From: Heterobilharzia americana
Lineage: Eukaryota > Platyhelminthes > Trematoda > Strigeidida > Schistosomatidae
Assembly: GCA_944470555.2 (NCBI GenBank)
Contig: CALYCZ020000363.1
Span: 22,253 to 86,252 of the forward strand
DNA: 64,000 nt
Direction: 5' to 3'
In this document: positions 51,321 through 63,901 of the stretch, one piece after another
How positions within the stretch are numbered: the first letter of the stretch is position 1
Layout of the letters: each line of letters begins with the position of its first letter
The notes under the pieces: generated by a model
Databases searched by the model: none
What the model was told of the DNA's origin: nothing
What the model saw: only the letters and a program-made list of their open reading frames with translations
Made by a program: the position numbers and the translations under genes

Positions 51321-51599
51321 TGGATAGAAACGGTGTATGTGTACGAAATAAGTAGAAATTACATATAAGAGTTAAGAATAATTACTCCATCTACGACTTT
51401 CTTTAAAATCAATAGTTAACTTAGGTGGCCACTCACATTTGAAGTTACAGTCATAGTACGTAAATAATGACATTTTGTGTACCCAATAATTAGTTTGCTT
51501 TCAAAAACAAAAGTTGGTTGGTTAGTTTTTTCCTAACACTTTCTTCCTTGAACAGGAGATGAGCTAAATACGGTAATGTAAAGTTCTTATATTTAGTAG

Positions 51600-52380
51600 T
51601 ATATGCATAAAGTTCTATACACTTGCTCCTGGTCTTTCTCTATGACGAACCCGCATAGAGCTTTGAGTGAATAAGATGCTGGTCATCTGACTAAATAACT
51701 CTCCTCAGGTATTTACATGAGTTAAGATGTTTGTCCACAACAGTTTCAATGAGGTCTAGAGGTATACCACTAGTTCTACTGACGGTCTTCAAAGTTCTAA
51801 GCAATATGGCAGTCTTCTTTCATCAACCCGAGAAACATCAAAGGGGAACAATAGAGGAGAACAGGCAAGGTGCAGGAGTTTATGAAAGACAAAAGGAGAG
51901 GCTGAGTTGTACCAGATACTCTTAGCTTCCTAATAAAGAAAGTTAGGTGGAAAATTCTTTTAGAAATTGACGAAATATGGGAGGACGAGTAAAGGTCCGA
52001 AGAAAAACACATACCGAGATATATTACACTTGTGACATTCTTTAATACACAACTATCAATCGAACAAGAATCATGAGAACTGAGCGGTCAACATTGGTTA
52101 TGTTCACGTGTAAAACTAAAGTTTATAGTATGATATTTTAAAGAATTAGGCACAAGACAGTTTGAGGAGGACCATCGTCTAACGGTAGATAGGAAACCAT
52201 TCAGTTCGAAACAATCTGTTGAAGAGGAGATAGATATGGAAACTGTCAGGTCATCAGCATATTTGAAGAAACGGTGATAAAATCTAAGGAAAGCATTACT
52301 TACCGGTGATATCAACATTCTTAGTGCTACCAATAAACTGAAGTTCACTAAGAATAAAGTAACGGGACACTTGCCTTATG
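51600..52380 (-). pseudogene. CR1-like RT palm and thumb remnant
   Basis: 52088-52348 holds FLRFYHRFFKYADDLTVSIS (motif C with YADD) and a following helix region. 51797-52012 holds FIRKLRVSG and LLLSFINSCTLPVLLYCSPL, the thumb anchor. It may be the 3' half of the M-type copy at 52795-54000, split by 52381-52794. Confidence 0.75.
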
Positions 52381-52794
52381 ACTGGCTGCAGTATTTCAGC
52401 TGACTGCGCGTATCCTACAGGCGAAATTGAAGAAACGCCTTACAACTTGGAAACCAATCAGAATGCTGTCTTGTGATGTAAGTCCGTTTTCACTTTTGAA
52501 ATTGGATTTCATGAATACTTTCTACGCCCCATCTAACATGTTCACTTATTGTCTTCTCCTACAGGTCAACGACGTTGAACCTGCCTACTGAATTGCCGTT
52601 TGTGTGTCTGTTAGCACGGAAATTTTTTATAATGTAAATTAGCACACTCTTTTACCTCATAATACAAGCTGCATTTCTCAATAGTTGCTTTTGGAGCAGA
52701 CTCGGGTTACTACGGGCACATTTACATTGTTTCCGAAAACCATGGTATTGGTGCGTAGGCAAGTTGACATCCATGCGTGAAAAATTGGAAAACT
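52381..52794. other. Unassigned stretch within CR1-like debris
   Basis: No coding motif. It separates two RT remnants of the same orientation. Confidence 0.4.
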
Positions 52795-54000
52795 TCCACT
52801 CCATAGCTTCAGATTGTTGAATTATTATCGGTAATCCCGGAATCCGTAGGGGAGAAGTCTACGAGTTCACACGTTTCAAACATTTCCGGTTACATCCAGA
52901 CTATCGCAACAAGTATTTCGTTCACACTCGTCTGCATAGGCATGAAGTTTAACAATATTTACTTCCCATAGTTCCAGCATTATTCATGATTATTAATGGA
53001 AGAAAACGCATTTCAGTTCGTGTGAAAATATGTATTTAGGTACAAAGCATTCAACACATTTAGAGTGTCGTATGAGTAAGTGTTCATCAGTCACTCCTTC
53101 AAAATTCTCCTTTCTCGATATTGTTGTAGTAGGACGGTCATCCTGCAATGTAGAACGAAGGAAACATTTATAATTTCTGCGGTATATGCTTATATGTAGT
53201 CAATGGGAAAAACGGTAAGCAAGGATCACATATGCACAAAGTTCTTTACGAAAAGTCTGATTAACCAATGATCTCTCCGTATTTCGAAAAAATACACCTG
53301 ACATCTCAGGTGTACCCAATGCACCTTACTACGCAGATCCAGTGTGTCAGCATTTCGATAAATACATGATGACAGCGAAGTAAATTGTCTCCGAAATCGC
53401 TCCCATAAATTATACAACTAGTCATGTCACCTAGAATACACAAAGGGGAGCGTTATACAACTGACTGCAACCTAGTGTAAGGATAACCTCTACGCCAACT
53501 TAATCACTTTCGGTGTACACCCATAAGCTCATGTCCCTTATACATAATATATCCCGATCCAACCTGTCGAAAACCCTTAAAAACTCAAGCAGACAAATAT
53601 GTATAGGCTATCTCTACTCAATAGAAGTTGCTTCCGAATTCCTGGGCTAGAAAGTTTGCTACATCGGAGTAGGTGTGGAGATTCTGCAATCCTGTAATAC
53701 TGAGTGAACTTATAGTCTTCAATTCAATCAGTAAACAAAGTAAAACAACTAACGTCGTATACGGTTATGGGTGCATACATGACCAAAGAAGAGTAAAACT
53801 TATCGGTTCTTCGTCTATTTACCGGACCAGCAAGTTTTAGTCCTCTTCGGTTTTCAGGCACGCCTAACATAACACGACACAAACGCTTCTCTTCGACTCA
53901 GTGTAGGAATTCGAAACGTTCACAGTTTCCCTTTCCTTCCTTCCGTGTGGACATTCAGGAGATATAATTGTAGCCATCGTTTTGAAAAACTACAAACTGT
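52795..54000 (-). mobile_element. M-type remnant, second copy
   Basis: Aligns with 40550-42130 over most of its length with an internal gap (near 53460). The frame 53226-53417 matches 40989-41210 (VHWVHLRCQVYFFEIRRDH against VRWSHLRRQVYAFEIRRGG). No intact RT domain. Confidence 0.6.
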
Positions 54001-54204
54001 GCTTATACCCACAAACCAAATATACCTCTTTCCAAATTCCCTGTCAGGATGCAGTTCCACGGACTAATAATCATCACAAACTCAGTGCATTATCATAAAA
54101 ATACTTCGAAAGCTGACTTACCTACTCTGATACGTCAACTGCTTCCGCTATCTTCATCCTAACTGCTCAATGTCCCGATGATTTCTTAGCTACTCCTTGC
54201 TATT
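54001..54204. other. Unassigned stretch
   Basis: I see no open frame, motif or repeat partner in these 204 bases. Confidence 0.35.
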
Positions 54205-54555
54205 AGGTAAATGAGAGGCTAACAGAAGATCCACTGCATCCCTTTGCAATGCTTTACTGAGTAGCATACACACAATTCCATCAGTGAGCACAAATGCTCT
54301 GACGCTTGCAAAATCTCATTCCCCATTTGACTGTAAACACATACAGTGGATCATTATAGACTGCCCATAATAAGTGTGCATGGTCAGCAGTAACATAAAA
54401 AGGTAAATATGAGATACATATGTATAGATTAGTACACTTAACACAGGTGATAACCTAACATCTCCCTTTAACCTTCCAAATACATTTCTACTTCATGCAA
54501 AGCAAGTTATACTTTACCAACGAAAAATTTTACAGAATGGACCAAGGCGAGCTAC
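54205..54555 (-). repeat. R repeat, partial copy upstream of J
   Basis: Reverse complement aligns with 36690-37075 (shared GTACTAATATATCCATATGT-like, ATATGTATCTCAT and TGCAGTGGATCTT-like blocks), clearly diverged. Confidence 0.65.
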
Positions 54556-55067
54556 TTGACGTGTTTTAGCTCGTCCCCATTCATCTCGACAAAATCCACA
54601 TTCACAACTATCCACTAGGAGCTTTCAACTCCTCATTCAACGTTTCTGCAACAATTTTGCTGCAGAAAATATCACTGCTTACTTCATCACCACTATTACG
54701 CTCCAAACGGACAACTGTGTGGTAGGTCTAGCTGTCTCGACCAACTGTTATAGCTCAGATTGCTGTATCTGCAGCAAAATATATCTCACCAACATCTACG
54801 TCCAGGACTTGGTAGTTGTTGAACTTCGACAGAGTCGCAGGAACAGACAATTGAAGGTAAGGTCGAAAGTCTTCTGTTTACTACTGTGCATTTTCATTGC
54901 TCTACTCCTTTTATCTTCATCTGTTTATTAATATTAATATGCGTGGTAAAAGTGTGCTGACCCCGATAAAGGCAAGCGGTAGAAATGCTTTGAGTACAAT
55001 CTCGCCACAGTTACTGACCACCTGATTCTCAGTAGTTACTAGGGCTGGAGCTACGAGACGCCAAAGC

Positions 55068-56231
55068 GTGGCAAAGAAAGCAACTGAGGATACGAACGCA
55101 CCACCCAAGTCCACCTCTCTCGGTCGGTCACAGCTTGCAACACTTGAAGTTAGCCGTGCAGCCAGTCCTCCCGGCACTGTAAGCGTCACTTTACCCAGTC
55201 AAGTAAACCGAGAGCCCCATGCTACTCTCTGCGCCCACCCCGATCCCCCAGTGAGAACCACTAGGCAGAAACGTCAAAGAGTAGGGCATAAACGTTTGGG
55301 AAAACCGCATGGACATGATGACAACTGCCAAACATGTGCTCTCACTGTCACTAAAAGTGATGCTGCCTTCGAGTGCAACAGATGGGTGCACTGCCGATGT
55401 GACAAAGAAGTGCTACATCAGTACTATAGCTTTATGACGCGTCACCCGTGCACGTGGTTTTGGTACATTTGCCCACAGTGCCGTCTGAGACCGCACCTAG
55501 CTTCAGGCTTACTCAGAGTAACCGATAAATCTCCAGTAATCAAAAAGCAGGTATCCGTCCAAACCACTGTCACAGAGGATATTCACTCTCCAGATGATTT
55601 TGGCAATGGCCTACTGAAGGCCGAAAACCTGAGAGGTTCTAAGCCGAACAAAACACTGCCTACACCAACGACAACTGCATCCACCTCAAGCCATACAGTC
55701 ACATCAGAAACAGCAACCAGTGGACAACATAGAGAATGAGTCAGGGTGGAAAAAAACTCGAAGCACCCGTGAAAAGCATCTATAGGATAGAATAATATTG
55801 GCATCACTGACCGACCTAGCTCTGTCATTCTGTTTAACGTTCCCGTCTGTGATGATAGCCTTCTGGAACATAAGGACAAGTTTGACAGGCAGCAGTGGGA
55901 CTCCCTCTGTGCCACGCTAGGTCTGGGCGTTCTCGAGGCAAAACTGTGTCGACTACACAAAGGCACCCACTCACCCGCAAGGAAGCCTCCGCCGATGAGA
56001 GTGACTCTAGTCTCAACTAGGGACGCTGAAAAGTTCCCCTTACTGTCACACGCCCTGGTCATCAACAGATCGTCCAACATTAGAGCCAGACCTGACCGAT
56101 CATGGGTGTCAAGAAAGACATCTCGAGAAGCAGCTGGTCCACTAAAACCCATAACCATGGTCGTACATGGAATACCTGAAATAGTGACCGGTACCCCAGG
56201 TGAGAAGTACACACACGACGTCAAACAATAG
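55068..56231 (+). pseudogene. J ORF1: PHD-like finger and RRM-like region
   Basis: The first frame (to 55739) has DDNCQTCALTV, FECNRWVHCRCDKEV, QYYSFMTRHPCTWFWYICPQ, a C2-C..H-C..C2-type finger like a PHD domain with one CxxC pair shortened. After a frameshift, 55800-56231 reads SVILFNVPVCDDSLL, LGLGVLEAKLCRL, MRVTLVSTRDAEKFPLLSH, IRARPDRSW and TMVVHGIPE. PHD fingers occur in ORF1 of some CR1-group elements. The protein likely binds RNA and perhaps chromatin. Confidence 0.78.
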
Positions 56232-56622
56232 GAGTGGTTATCGGCTCGGATGGAGCTGAGCGGGGTTGCAGCTGCAGACTACCACGCCCCCTGCATCTGA
56301 TAACCATGACCTCACCTAGACTAATGGCTGGCAACTTCGTATCCCCAGAAGTACTCACCAGAGTGCTGGAGACGTGGTACAAAGTTAAGAGCACCATAAG
56401 CGGTAACGTTCGCTGCTGTGAAAGCAGACCGAGAACACTGCGACAACAACAGACAGCAGTTACGCCCTGTGCTCAGGCCACCGTAACCCTAAACCGAAAT
56501 GTTGAGAGTCAGACCAGAAACCTCCACTCAACACCGAATGCACCAGTCGACGAGGGAAAAAACTTAACTGGGCCAGTTCCACTGGAACTGGCCAGACAGT
56601 AGAAACCCCCACATCCAAACCA

Positions 56623-57340
56623 GTGCCACTAGTTAACTCAGAGACATCTCACGTTACGAGAAACACATCCAAGTGTCTCTACACCAACGTGAAAGGACTC
56701 CGAAGTAAAATGCCAGAGCTCCGATCCCTCTGTCTCGACCTCGCCCCGAAACTCATGATCCTGACAAAAACGTGGTTGTCACCAGACATAATTGACACCG
56801 AAGTTAACATAGATGATATGATTCTGTCAAGCAGAGACAGGAGGGGAGGTTGCAATATACGTGAACAAGTGGTTCAGAAGTGAGCAAACCACTGACAGAG
56901 CTCCCAGACTCTATCTGGTGCCACTTCACGGTCAAACACCAAATTCCTAGTTGGAGGAATCTATAGGTCCCCTAATAGCAACCTGGAACACAACCAAAAA
57001 CTACTCCAAGCAATATCCACAGTGTCAACTATAAGGTACGACCAGATTTTAATAGCTGGCGACTTCAACGCTCCAACCCTCAGCCTAGAGCAAGGTGGCA
57101 CTACCCCGAGCCGGAAGTTCGACTGTAACCTGCTAAACGCCATCCAAATGACTGGACTGCAGGAAAAAATCAGCGAAAACACCCGCTGGGGGTCAGATGG
57201 TAAACCATCTTAACTGGATTACCTACTGACTACTGATCCCTTTCTGGTTGAAAACGTTCAGGTACAAACCCCTCTTGGAAGTAGCGATCACGCTACGGTA
57301 ACGTTCGACCTGGTATTTAGTGAAGAGCTATCATGGGAGG
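56623..57340 (+). pseudogene. J endonuclease
   Basis: Begins CLYTNVKGLRSKMPELRSL (Asn motif) and LMILTKTWLSPDI (Glu motif replaced by Lys in TKTW). After a frameshift near 56850 it gives KFLVGGIYRSPNSN, ILIAGDFNAPTLSLEQ, NTRWGSDGK, a TAA at 57211, LDYLLTTDPFL and PLGSSDHATVTFDL (SDH motif). It shows the full APE-type order. The stop, the frameshift and the Glu change make it inactive. Confidence 0.85.
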
Positions 57341-57354
57341 GACCTCGCCCTTAC

Positions 57355-57855
57355 CTATGTTACAACAAGGCAAATTACGAAGGTATGAACAAGAGCCTTT
57401 CAACAGCTTCGTGGCCAGTGGATTGGTGTTCCTTGTCGATCGACCAGCACTGGGAACTAGTAAAAGATATCATTAAGGCGGCCGTCTCACAAAACGTCCC
57501 TCTCGCGGTAACAACAACCAGGAAGCGAACGTCATGGATAAAACGGGGCACTGAGCGTCCTCTAAAAGCCAAGAGAAGGGCATGGCACACATGGAGACTC
57601 TCCAGAGAACAGGACGACCATGACGCATACATGACTCTGCAGAAACGAAGCAACATAAGGGTGCGGGGAGATAGGAGGTCGTTCCTGTCTAACCTCGCCG
57701 AAAGGCTTCAGGTAAACCCTAAAAACCTTTACCGATTCATGGCAAAAAGAAAATCGACAAGCCGAAGAGCATGTGTCATAAAAGGTCCGAACGGAGAAAA
57801 CCTCTCTGGACAGGAGATTGCTGAAATGCTGAGCACCACATTTGACACAGCTTAA
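57355..57855 (+). pseudogene. J linker
   Basis: Reads YNKANYEGMNKSLSTAS, SIDQHWELVKDIIKAAV, IKRGTERPLKAKRRAWHTW, LYRFMAKRKSTSRRA and GQEIAEMLSTTF, then a TAA. It is the reference for the linker pieces at 5747-6319, 13406-13876, 24795-25367 and 62179-62649. Confidence 0.82.
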
Positions 57856-57870
57856 CATTCCATCAAGAAA

Positions 57871-59461
57871 GTGCGCATACCAATTGCACGAACAGCCCCA
57901 ACGTTACCCGATGCTACTGAGTTACACGAAATACAGATAACCCGCGCTGTTGTTCTCCACAAGCTTTTAAAGTTAAGCGCGGGAAAATCTCTAGGGTGCG
58001 ACGACATTCACCCATTTGTGTTGAAAGAATGTGCAAGTACCCTGAAAGGCTCACTCTGCAACCTATTTCAACACTCCTTGGATGAGCGGAAGCTCCCACG
58101 AGGGTGGAAACGGGCTATCCTTTCTCCCATCTTCAAAGGAGGAGACAGACAGAATCCCAACTGTTATAGACCCATAGCACTTCTACCAGTAATATCAAAA
58201 GTAATGGAAAGTGTGATGGACGACCGTATCAGGGACTATCTGGACAAAAACAAGAACTCAGTGAAGCTCAACATGGCTTCCGGAATGGTAGGTCCTGTGC
58301 CTCCAATCTCCTGACGGCCCATGATCACTGGACAGCATGCTGGGATCTCAAGGTCCCTGTCCACGTAATTTTTCTGGACTTCGCCAAAGCCTTTGACACC
58401 GTCTCACACCATATCCTAATACATAAGACAGCTGGGTTAGGTATTCGCAGCCAGGTGCTATCGTGGCTGCAGAACTACTTAGACAACAGGGAGCTCTGCA
58501 CGAAAGTCAACAGGGTCTACTCAACTTGGAGAACATCCTCATCCGGTGTCTCACAAGGGGCAATCTTGGGCTCACTGTTGTTCCTACTGTTCGTAACTGA
58601 CTTGCCGCAACATATCGGCTCCCCGATTATCCTATACGCTGATGATGTCAAGTTATGCAGGGCAATAAATTGCGGGGCGGAATCTATGGCATTACAGAAG
58701 GACCTCAGAACACTAGAGGAATGGGGAACCAATAACAAACTGGTATTTAATCTGGATAAGTGCTGGTCCATGTTTTTCCGCACTCCTGATCCCCAGAAAA
58801 CATTCTACTATCTCTGTGGTTCACGTCTATCCCATACCACAGTAGAAAAAGACCTGGGTCTAACGGTGACGGAGAAACTGGACACCAGTTCCAATTACCC
58901 AGGTGATGTCTCAAAGGTATATGGGGTACTACACTTTGTGCGTAGACAACTGGGTGTCCTCACCCAGAACTCTTTCTGAAGCTCTACAAGACCTACATGC
59001 GGCCCCACTTAGAGGTCCATAACGTCTTCGCTCCAACACAGCTGAAAAGAGGTGCGAACTTACTGGAGAAAGTCCAGAGGCGAGCCACAAAAAGAGCCGT
59101 TGGAGTGCAACAAAAACCATATGAGGATAGACTCAAAGACCTAGGTCTATACTCCTTTAGCTATCGAAGGATACGTGGCGACTTATTAATGGCTCACAAA
59201 GTAATGAGTAACCTGTCGCCGAAACAGAGGAGTCCTACCGAGTGGCCACTACGGAGATCCTCGAGGAAACCCCAATAGAATAGCACACCAGAGGTCAAAA
59301 AGCATGTACGTTCACAGTTCTTCTCCCTCCGAGTCTGTGGGTACTGGAACGCACTACCAACAAAGGTGGTCTCCGCCCCAACTGTTGAAAGCTTCAAGAA
59401 GAGGCTGGACAGTCATGCAGAGACTCACGGTCTACCCACGCATAGCTGGAACATGAAGTGA
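57871..59461 (+). pseudogene. J reverse transcriptase
   Basis: Fingers: GKSLGCDDIHPFVLKEC and RAILSPIFKGGDRQNP. After a frameshift near 58270 come motif A VIFLDFAKAFDTVSHH, motif B SGVSQGAILGSLLFLLF and motif C ILYADDVKLCRA. Thumb: EKDLGLTVTEKLDTSS and, after a stop near 58977, YKTYMRPHLEVHNVF and RRIRGDLLMAHKV. The C-terminus (YWNALPTKVVS, then SFKKRLDSHAETHG) ends at 59461. Catalytic acids are intact, but at least three breaks prevent expression. Confidence 0.87.
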
Positions 59462-59532
59462 AGTCAAGCCACCCCAACCAGTTTTCTTTCTATTGTAACC
59501 GTTTAAGCCCTTTCCACCCCTTCTACTTGCCA

Positions 59533-59836
59533 TAAGTTAGCCTCACTTACCTAAGTTCTTCATGCTTTTGCACCCCTACTCACCTTACTTGGGTGTAAGT
59601 AGATTACTCCATTGGTTCACTTTTCCTCTTCTTTTGCTCACACCCCTCTAGCTACCAGTCCTAACAACTGTCCGACAACTCGACGTCTGAAGAAGCCAAC
59701 TGCACCACAGTCCAAGGCAAACAAACCAACGCTTCACTTCCTGTTCTGGAAATCAGAGCTATAGCAAACGAGTGGCTGGACCTACTACATCGAAATCCGC
59801 CAAAGATCTGGAGCCGATCCGCAAGACCAAGAGGCA
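59533..59836. other. 304 bp present only in the right direct-repeat copy
   Basis: It follows the 49-bp J tail. The corresponding site at 11065 lacks it. It is unassigned and may be the rest of the J 3' end plus flank, deleted in the other copy. Confidence 0.7.
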
Positions 59837-60055
59837 AGCGCAAAGAAATCAATTGGTTTACACAAGCTCGTTAAAAAGAAATTGGAGATTGGACCTTATT
59901 CATTCTAAATTCACATTATTAACGGTTAACTTACCCAAACAGAGTGAACACACCACAAAACCTATAACAAGTGAGCTTACAAACAGTAGGCTGATGCTGA
60001 CATGCCCAATGCAACGCAGTTAGATAGCTCGACATGCTGCATAGCGAATCTAGCC
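59837..60055 (-). repeat. R repeat, right direct-repeat copy
   Basis: Same sequence as 11065-11285 apart from one visible base (CATGCTGC against CATGTTGC). Confidence 0.6.
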
Positions 60056-60249
60056 ATCAAGTGAAGAAAACCAACACAAATGAAGACGTTGAGTGAAATC
60101 ACTCCAAAATATTCTCATTCCATAGAAAATTTGGACGAAATATTGATCAGCAATATCAGCTACGTGACACTAAGTCTACATGACAACATGCTGTTTACCG
60201 GCACCCTCTTCCAATATCCAATATTGATAGTGCGAGCGAAGAAAACTGG

Positions 60250-62640
60250 TAGTTTTTGATCTCTCGAGTCTAGTTCTTAGGGCTTGGTTCCAGTTGTTCA
60301 GTTCACTCCTGCAGTGGACGAGGAAATCCCCTGTGCTTTCTTGCTTTTAGCTTCGGTGAGGTGGATGTTTTGTGGGTTAGTAGGTTGTAATTTGTAGAGG
60401 GATTGGGGAGCTACGGGTTGCTGGGAAGTTTAGAGAACTGCTGTGACTCCTGTCTGTGTAGGTACCTGAAAGAGAATAGTAAGGTAGTGGTAGAGGAGTG
60501 AAGAGAGAATAAAAAAAAGAGAGGAAAAAATAATAATGTAGGGAAGAGAAAGGGGGAGGAGAAGAAAAGGAGGGGTGAAAAGAGAAATGAGAACGAAAGA
60601 AAAGTATCTGGGAATTGCGCGAATGGTCGCTTGGGTTTGGTCCCTACAGAAGAATTAGTAGGTAATGTGGGTGTACTAAGGAGGGAGATGGTGAGTGGTA
60701 GTTAGGAGGGAGTTGGGGGCTAGTGAGGTTGGTGACTAGCTGAGTACGTCCGTGGTAGTCCATGCGAGGTGAAATAACTGTTTAATCGCCTCTTGAATGA
60801 GTCGACTGAAGGAGCTGTAACGATGTGTCGCGGTAAGGCATTCCATAAAGCACATACTCTTAGGGAGAAAAATTTGGACTTGAGTATGGTGTTGGCTCTC
60901 TGGCGTGCTATCTTAATGGGGTTTCCTTGTGAAGATCGTTGAGTTGCAGGCAAAATTGATTTGTTTGCATGGTCTGCCTGATGGACGATCTTGTATGCCA
61001 TAATGAGGTCACCCCTTTTCCTGCGATAACCCAAGGTAAATAGGTTGAGGTCTTTCAGGACACGTCCTTCTCCCTATCCCCACAACTGATTTTGTCGCAG
61101 TTCTTTGTATTCTTTCAAGGAGATTAGAGTCTCTCTTGAGTGTTGGAAGAGCCACCGTATTGAAAACCTCTAGGTGCGGCCGCACGTAGGATTTGAAAAT
61201 GGTGAGGAAGAGTTCGGGAGTGAGGGCGCCAAGCTGTCTACGCACAAAGTGTAGGATGGCGTTCGCTCTGGTTGTCATACCTTCGTATTTGGAGCTGGTG
61301 TCCAAGGTGTCGGAGAAGTGGAGCCCCAAATCTTTCTCCATGGACACTCTTGTGATAGCACGGTTGCTCAACATGTACTGGAAGTCGGTCGTACTTGCTT
61401 CATTTTTACTGATGTGCATTACTTTGCACTTTTCCAGGTTGAAGCTCAGGCCATTTTCCGACGACCAGAGCTCGAGTTGCTGCAAGTCCTTTTGTAGTGC
61501 TGTACAATCAGCTTCTTCGTTTACCACCCTCTAAATTTGTATGTCGTCAGCGAAGAGGAGGATGGGTGAGGATATTTTGTCTGGCACATTCTTGACAAAC
61601 AGGAGGCGCAGAAGCGGTCCTAGGATTGCTCCTTGGGATACTCCTGACGTCGAGGGTCTCCACTCCAACCTTATCCTGTTTACTCTGGTGCAGAACTGCC
61701 TTCCCTCCAGGTACCCCTTGAACCAAGAGAGTAGGGGTTCAGTTACACCAGCTGACATGATCTTGTGAAGCAGTGCTGTGGGTGGGACACTGTCAAATGC
61801 TTTGGCTAGGTCGAGAAATACAACATGTACCGGTTTTCTGTTATTCCAGCTTTGTGTCCAGTCGTCCCAGGCGGTTAGCAAGTTGGTGGCACATGAGCGA
61901 CCACTCCGAAAACCATGCTGAGCAGCATGCAGTGTTTCCCCCACTGAGGAATTCCCAGATGGTGTCAGCTACCAGGCTTATCAACACTTTCGACACAATA
62001 GGGAGTAGAGCAATTGGCATGTAGCTGCCAGGGCTTGTTCTGTCTCCTCCCTTGAAGATGGGTGACAAGATGACGCTCTTCCATTCTTTAGGGAGTTTGC
62101 ACAACTCTATTGAGGGATGAAAGAGGTTGCAGAGTGGTTTAGTAAGCACCTCGGCGCAGTTTTTTAGGATCACTGGTTTTAGGTTGTCACAGCCAGGGAA
62201 CTTGCCCGGACGTAGCCTAGATAGTTTCTCGAACACTTTTTCTCTGTAATAGAGACGTGACAGAGGTATTCGTTATTTACGACCTGTTCGGTGTCGTAGC
62301 GAGTCGGTGTGGATCTTGTGTCAGTGCTAAGCTGGGCTGGGAAGTGTGAGCTCAAAAGCTCGGCAATCTCTAGACTGCTTAGTACACTCCCGTCATGGCC
62401 TGTGACAAGATTCACTCCCTTACTGGTCGACTTCCTTCTCGACATGAAGCAGTACAAGCCTTTGGAATTGCTTTGTAACCTTGCCGCCAAGTTTGTTTGA
62501 TGGGAAAATCTGTCGCCAAGCACTCTAATGTTACAGCGGTTGCGAATCCTTTTGTAGTTCAAGAAGTCAGACTCTCTGTGTGACGAACGCCACTTGAAAC
62601 AAGCCTGCTTCTTACTCTGGATAAGCCCCTCTGTCCCACG
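60250..62640 (-). mobile_element. J2 element, RT part, right copy
   Basis: Second copy of 11480-13860, in the same layout. It keeps the base whose loss frameshifts motif C in the other copy. Confidence 0.82.
60720..62236 (-). pseudogene. J2 reverse transcriptase, motif C intact
   Basis: Frames 61841-62236 (fingers), 61531-61944 (palm with FLDLAKAFDSVPP, SGVSQGAILGPLL and ILLFADDIQI), 61009-61527 (thumb) and 60720-61034 (C-terminus). A stop follows QI, and frame changes separate the blocks. Compared with 11948-13463 the catalytic box is undamaged. Confidence 0.85.
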
Positions 62641-62649
62641 CTGTGGCAA
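62179..62649 (-). pseudogene. J2 linker, right copy
   Basis: Same translation as 13406-13876, fused upstream to ORF1 by the same endonuclease deletion. Confidence 0.78.
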
Positions 62650-63901
62650 TGGTGGCTTCCTTACTCGATGTATCTAACTCACTGGTCAGCGCCTGTGTGA
62701 CGATAGTGACTATAGTGTTGTTTCTGTTGGGATTTCCAACCGCTGACTTTCTCTCCTCCTCTCTTATTGACCATGACTTGTCAGGCCTGGCCCGAATTTC
62801 ACAAGTATTAACAACTTCCGGTTGTCGCGAGAGAAGGAGTGTGTCTTCAGCCTCTTTGGCAGTATTTAGGGACACACGTAAAGAGGGATGGCTTATCTCG
62901 GGGTGCACAGCTTCCTCGAGAAAGGTGACACAAAGTTGCAGGGAGGGGAGGGAGTCCCAGCATCTGACAGTAGTCGGTCCACATTCGGCTGTCAAACCGT
63001 TCCCTCTCGACCAACAATGAGTCTGTCGATACATCGACGTTGAACAAAACGATCGAGTTGGTCCTCCTGTGACCTGGGTTCGTTGTGGGTGGCACGCCCG
63101 ACTTCCCAATGGGTTTGAGTAATTCCACTGGTTGTTTCTCAGTCACGGTGTGCGGGGTTTCTGGAATGGGTTTCGTAGAGGCTTCGGCGGTCGATGTCTT
63201 TGGCCATGCGCTTGACGTTCCCTGGGGCCGGTTAGGAGGTATGGAGACTTGACCTAATGTGGTCCCCACGCGAGGTGGCATGCCCACAGCTGGATCTCTA
63301 GTTCCGTTTCCAGGTCTCTCTGTGTTATTCTTTAGTGTTAACCCTGCTTTATTCGAGGGTACTGGTAGCTTTGCGTGGCGGAGAGCATCTCCTTCAGGCT
63401 TTCTGTGCGGAGTGCGGGCAGCTTCCTGCGCTCTGGACAGATGTACCAGAACCATTTGCATGGTTGTCTCTTCATCAGCTTATGGTGTTGTCAGGGGACT
63501 TTGGTGTCGCAGTGGCAATGCTCCCATCGGTGACATAGGTTGCATGCAAATGCCTCATCGACTACCGAAACAACTTTGGTGCAAACACTGCAGCCATCGG
63601 GTGTCGTAATACAGCCTTCTTTCCATGAATAAGGTGCTACGGATTACGGCGAACCGCTTGTGGCTGCCTTGTTTCGAGGCCTTTTACGTCGTCTTCTATT
63701 TTCAGGCATGGTATGATCCTTGCTCAAGATAGGACTAGTTTGTGGCGGGCTAGTGCTACTCTGTGTCACCTGTCTGATGGAGACTGGAATTCTAGAAACA
63801 TGGGTTGGCCGCTTCTTTAGAAGTTCGATGTTCTGCCCCACCTCCGTTTGTCCACTAGTATAGACTAGTGTGTTGTTTCGGGTGTTATTGTGCACGACCA
63901 C
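62640..63901 (-). pseudogene. J2 ORF1, right copy
   Basis: Third copy of the J2 ORF1 (as 13860-15130 and, inverted, 9662-10951), with the same stop in the finger and the same frame changes. N-terminal frame 63644-63901. The element's 5' region continues off the window. Confidence 0.75.

Larger units (their letters stand above)
54750..59535 (+). mobile_element. J: most complete copy of the J family
   Basis: ORF1 (55068-56231), endonuclease (56650-57340), linker and RT (57355-59461) and a 3' tail lie in order on one strand. At least five stops or frameshifts break it, so it is inactive. It supplies the reference order for the other J fragments. The 5' limit is approximate. Best described as a CR1/jockey-superfamily non-LTR element. 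Confidence 0.85.

Noticed and set aside
51162..51368. Open frames with long Asn, Ile or Leu runs.
   Set aside because: They are translations of the (AAT)n microsatellite.
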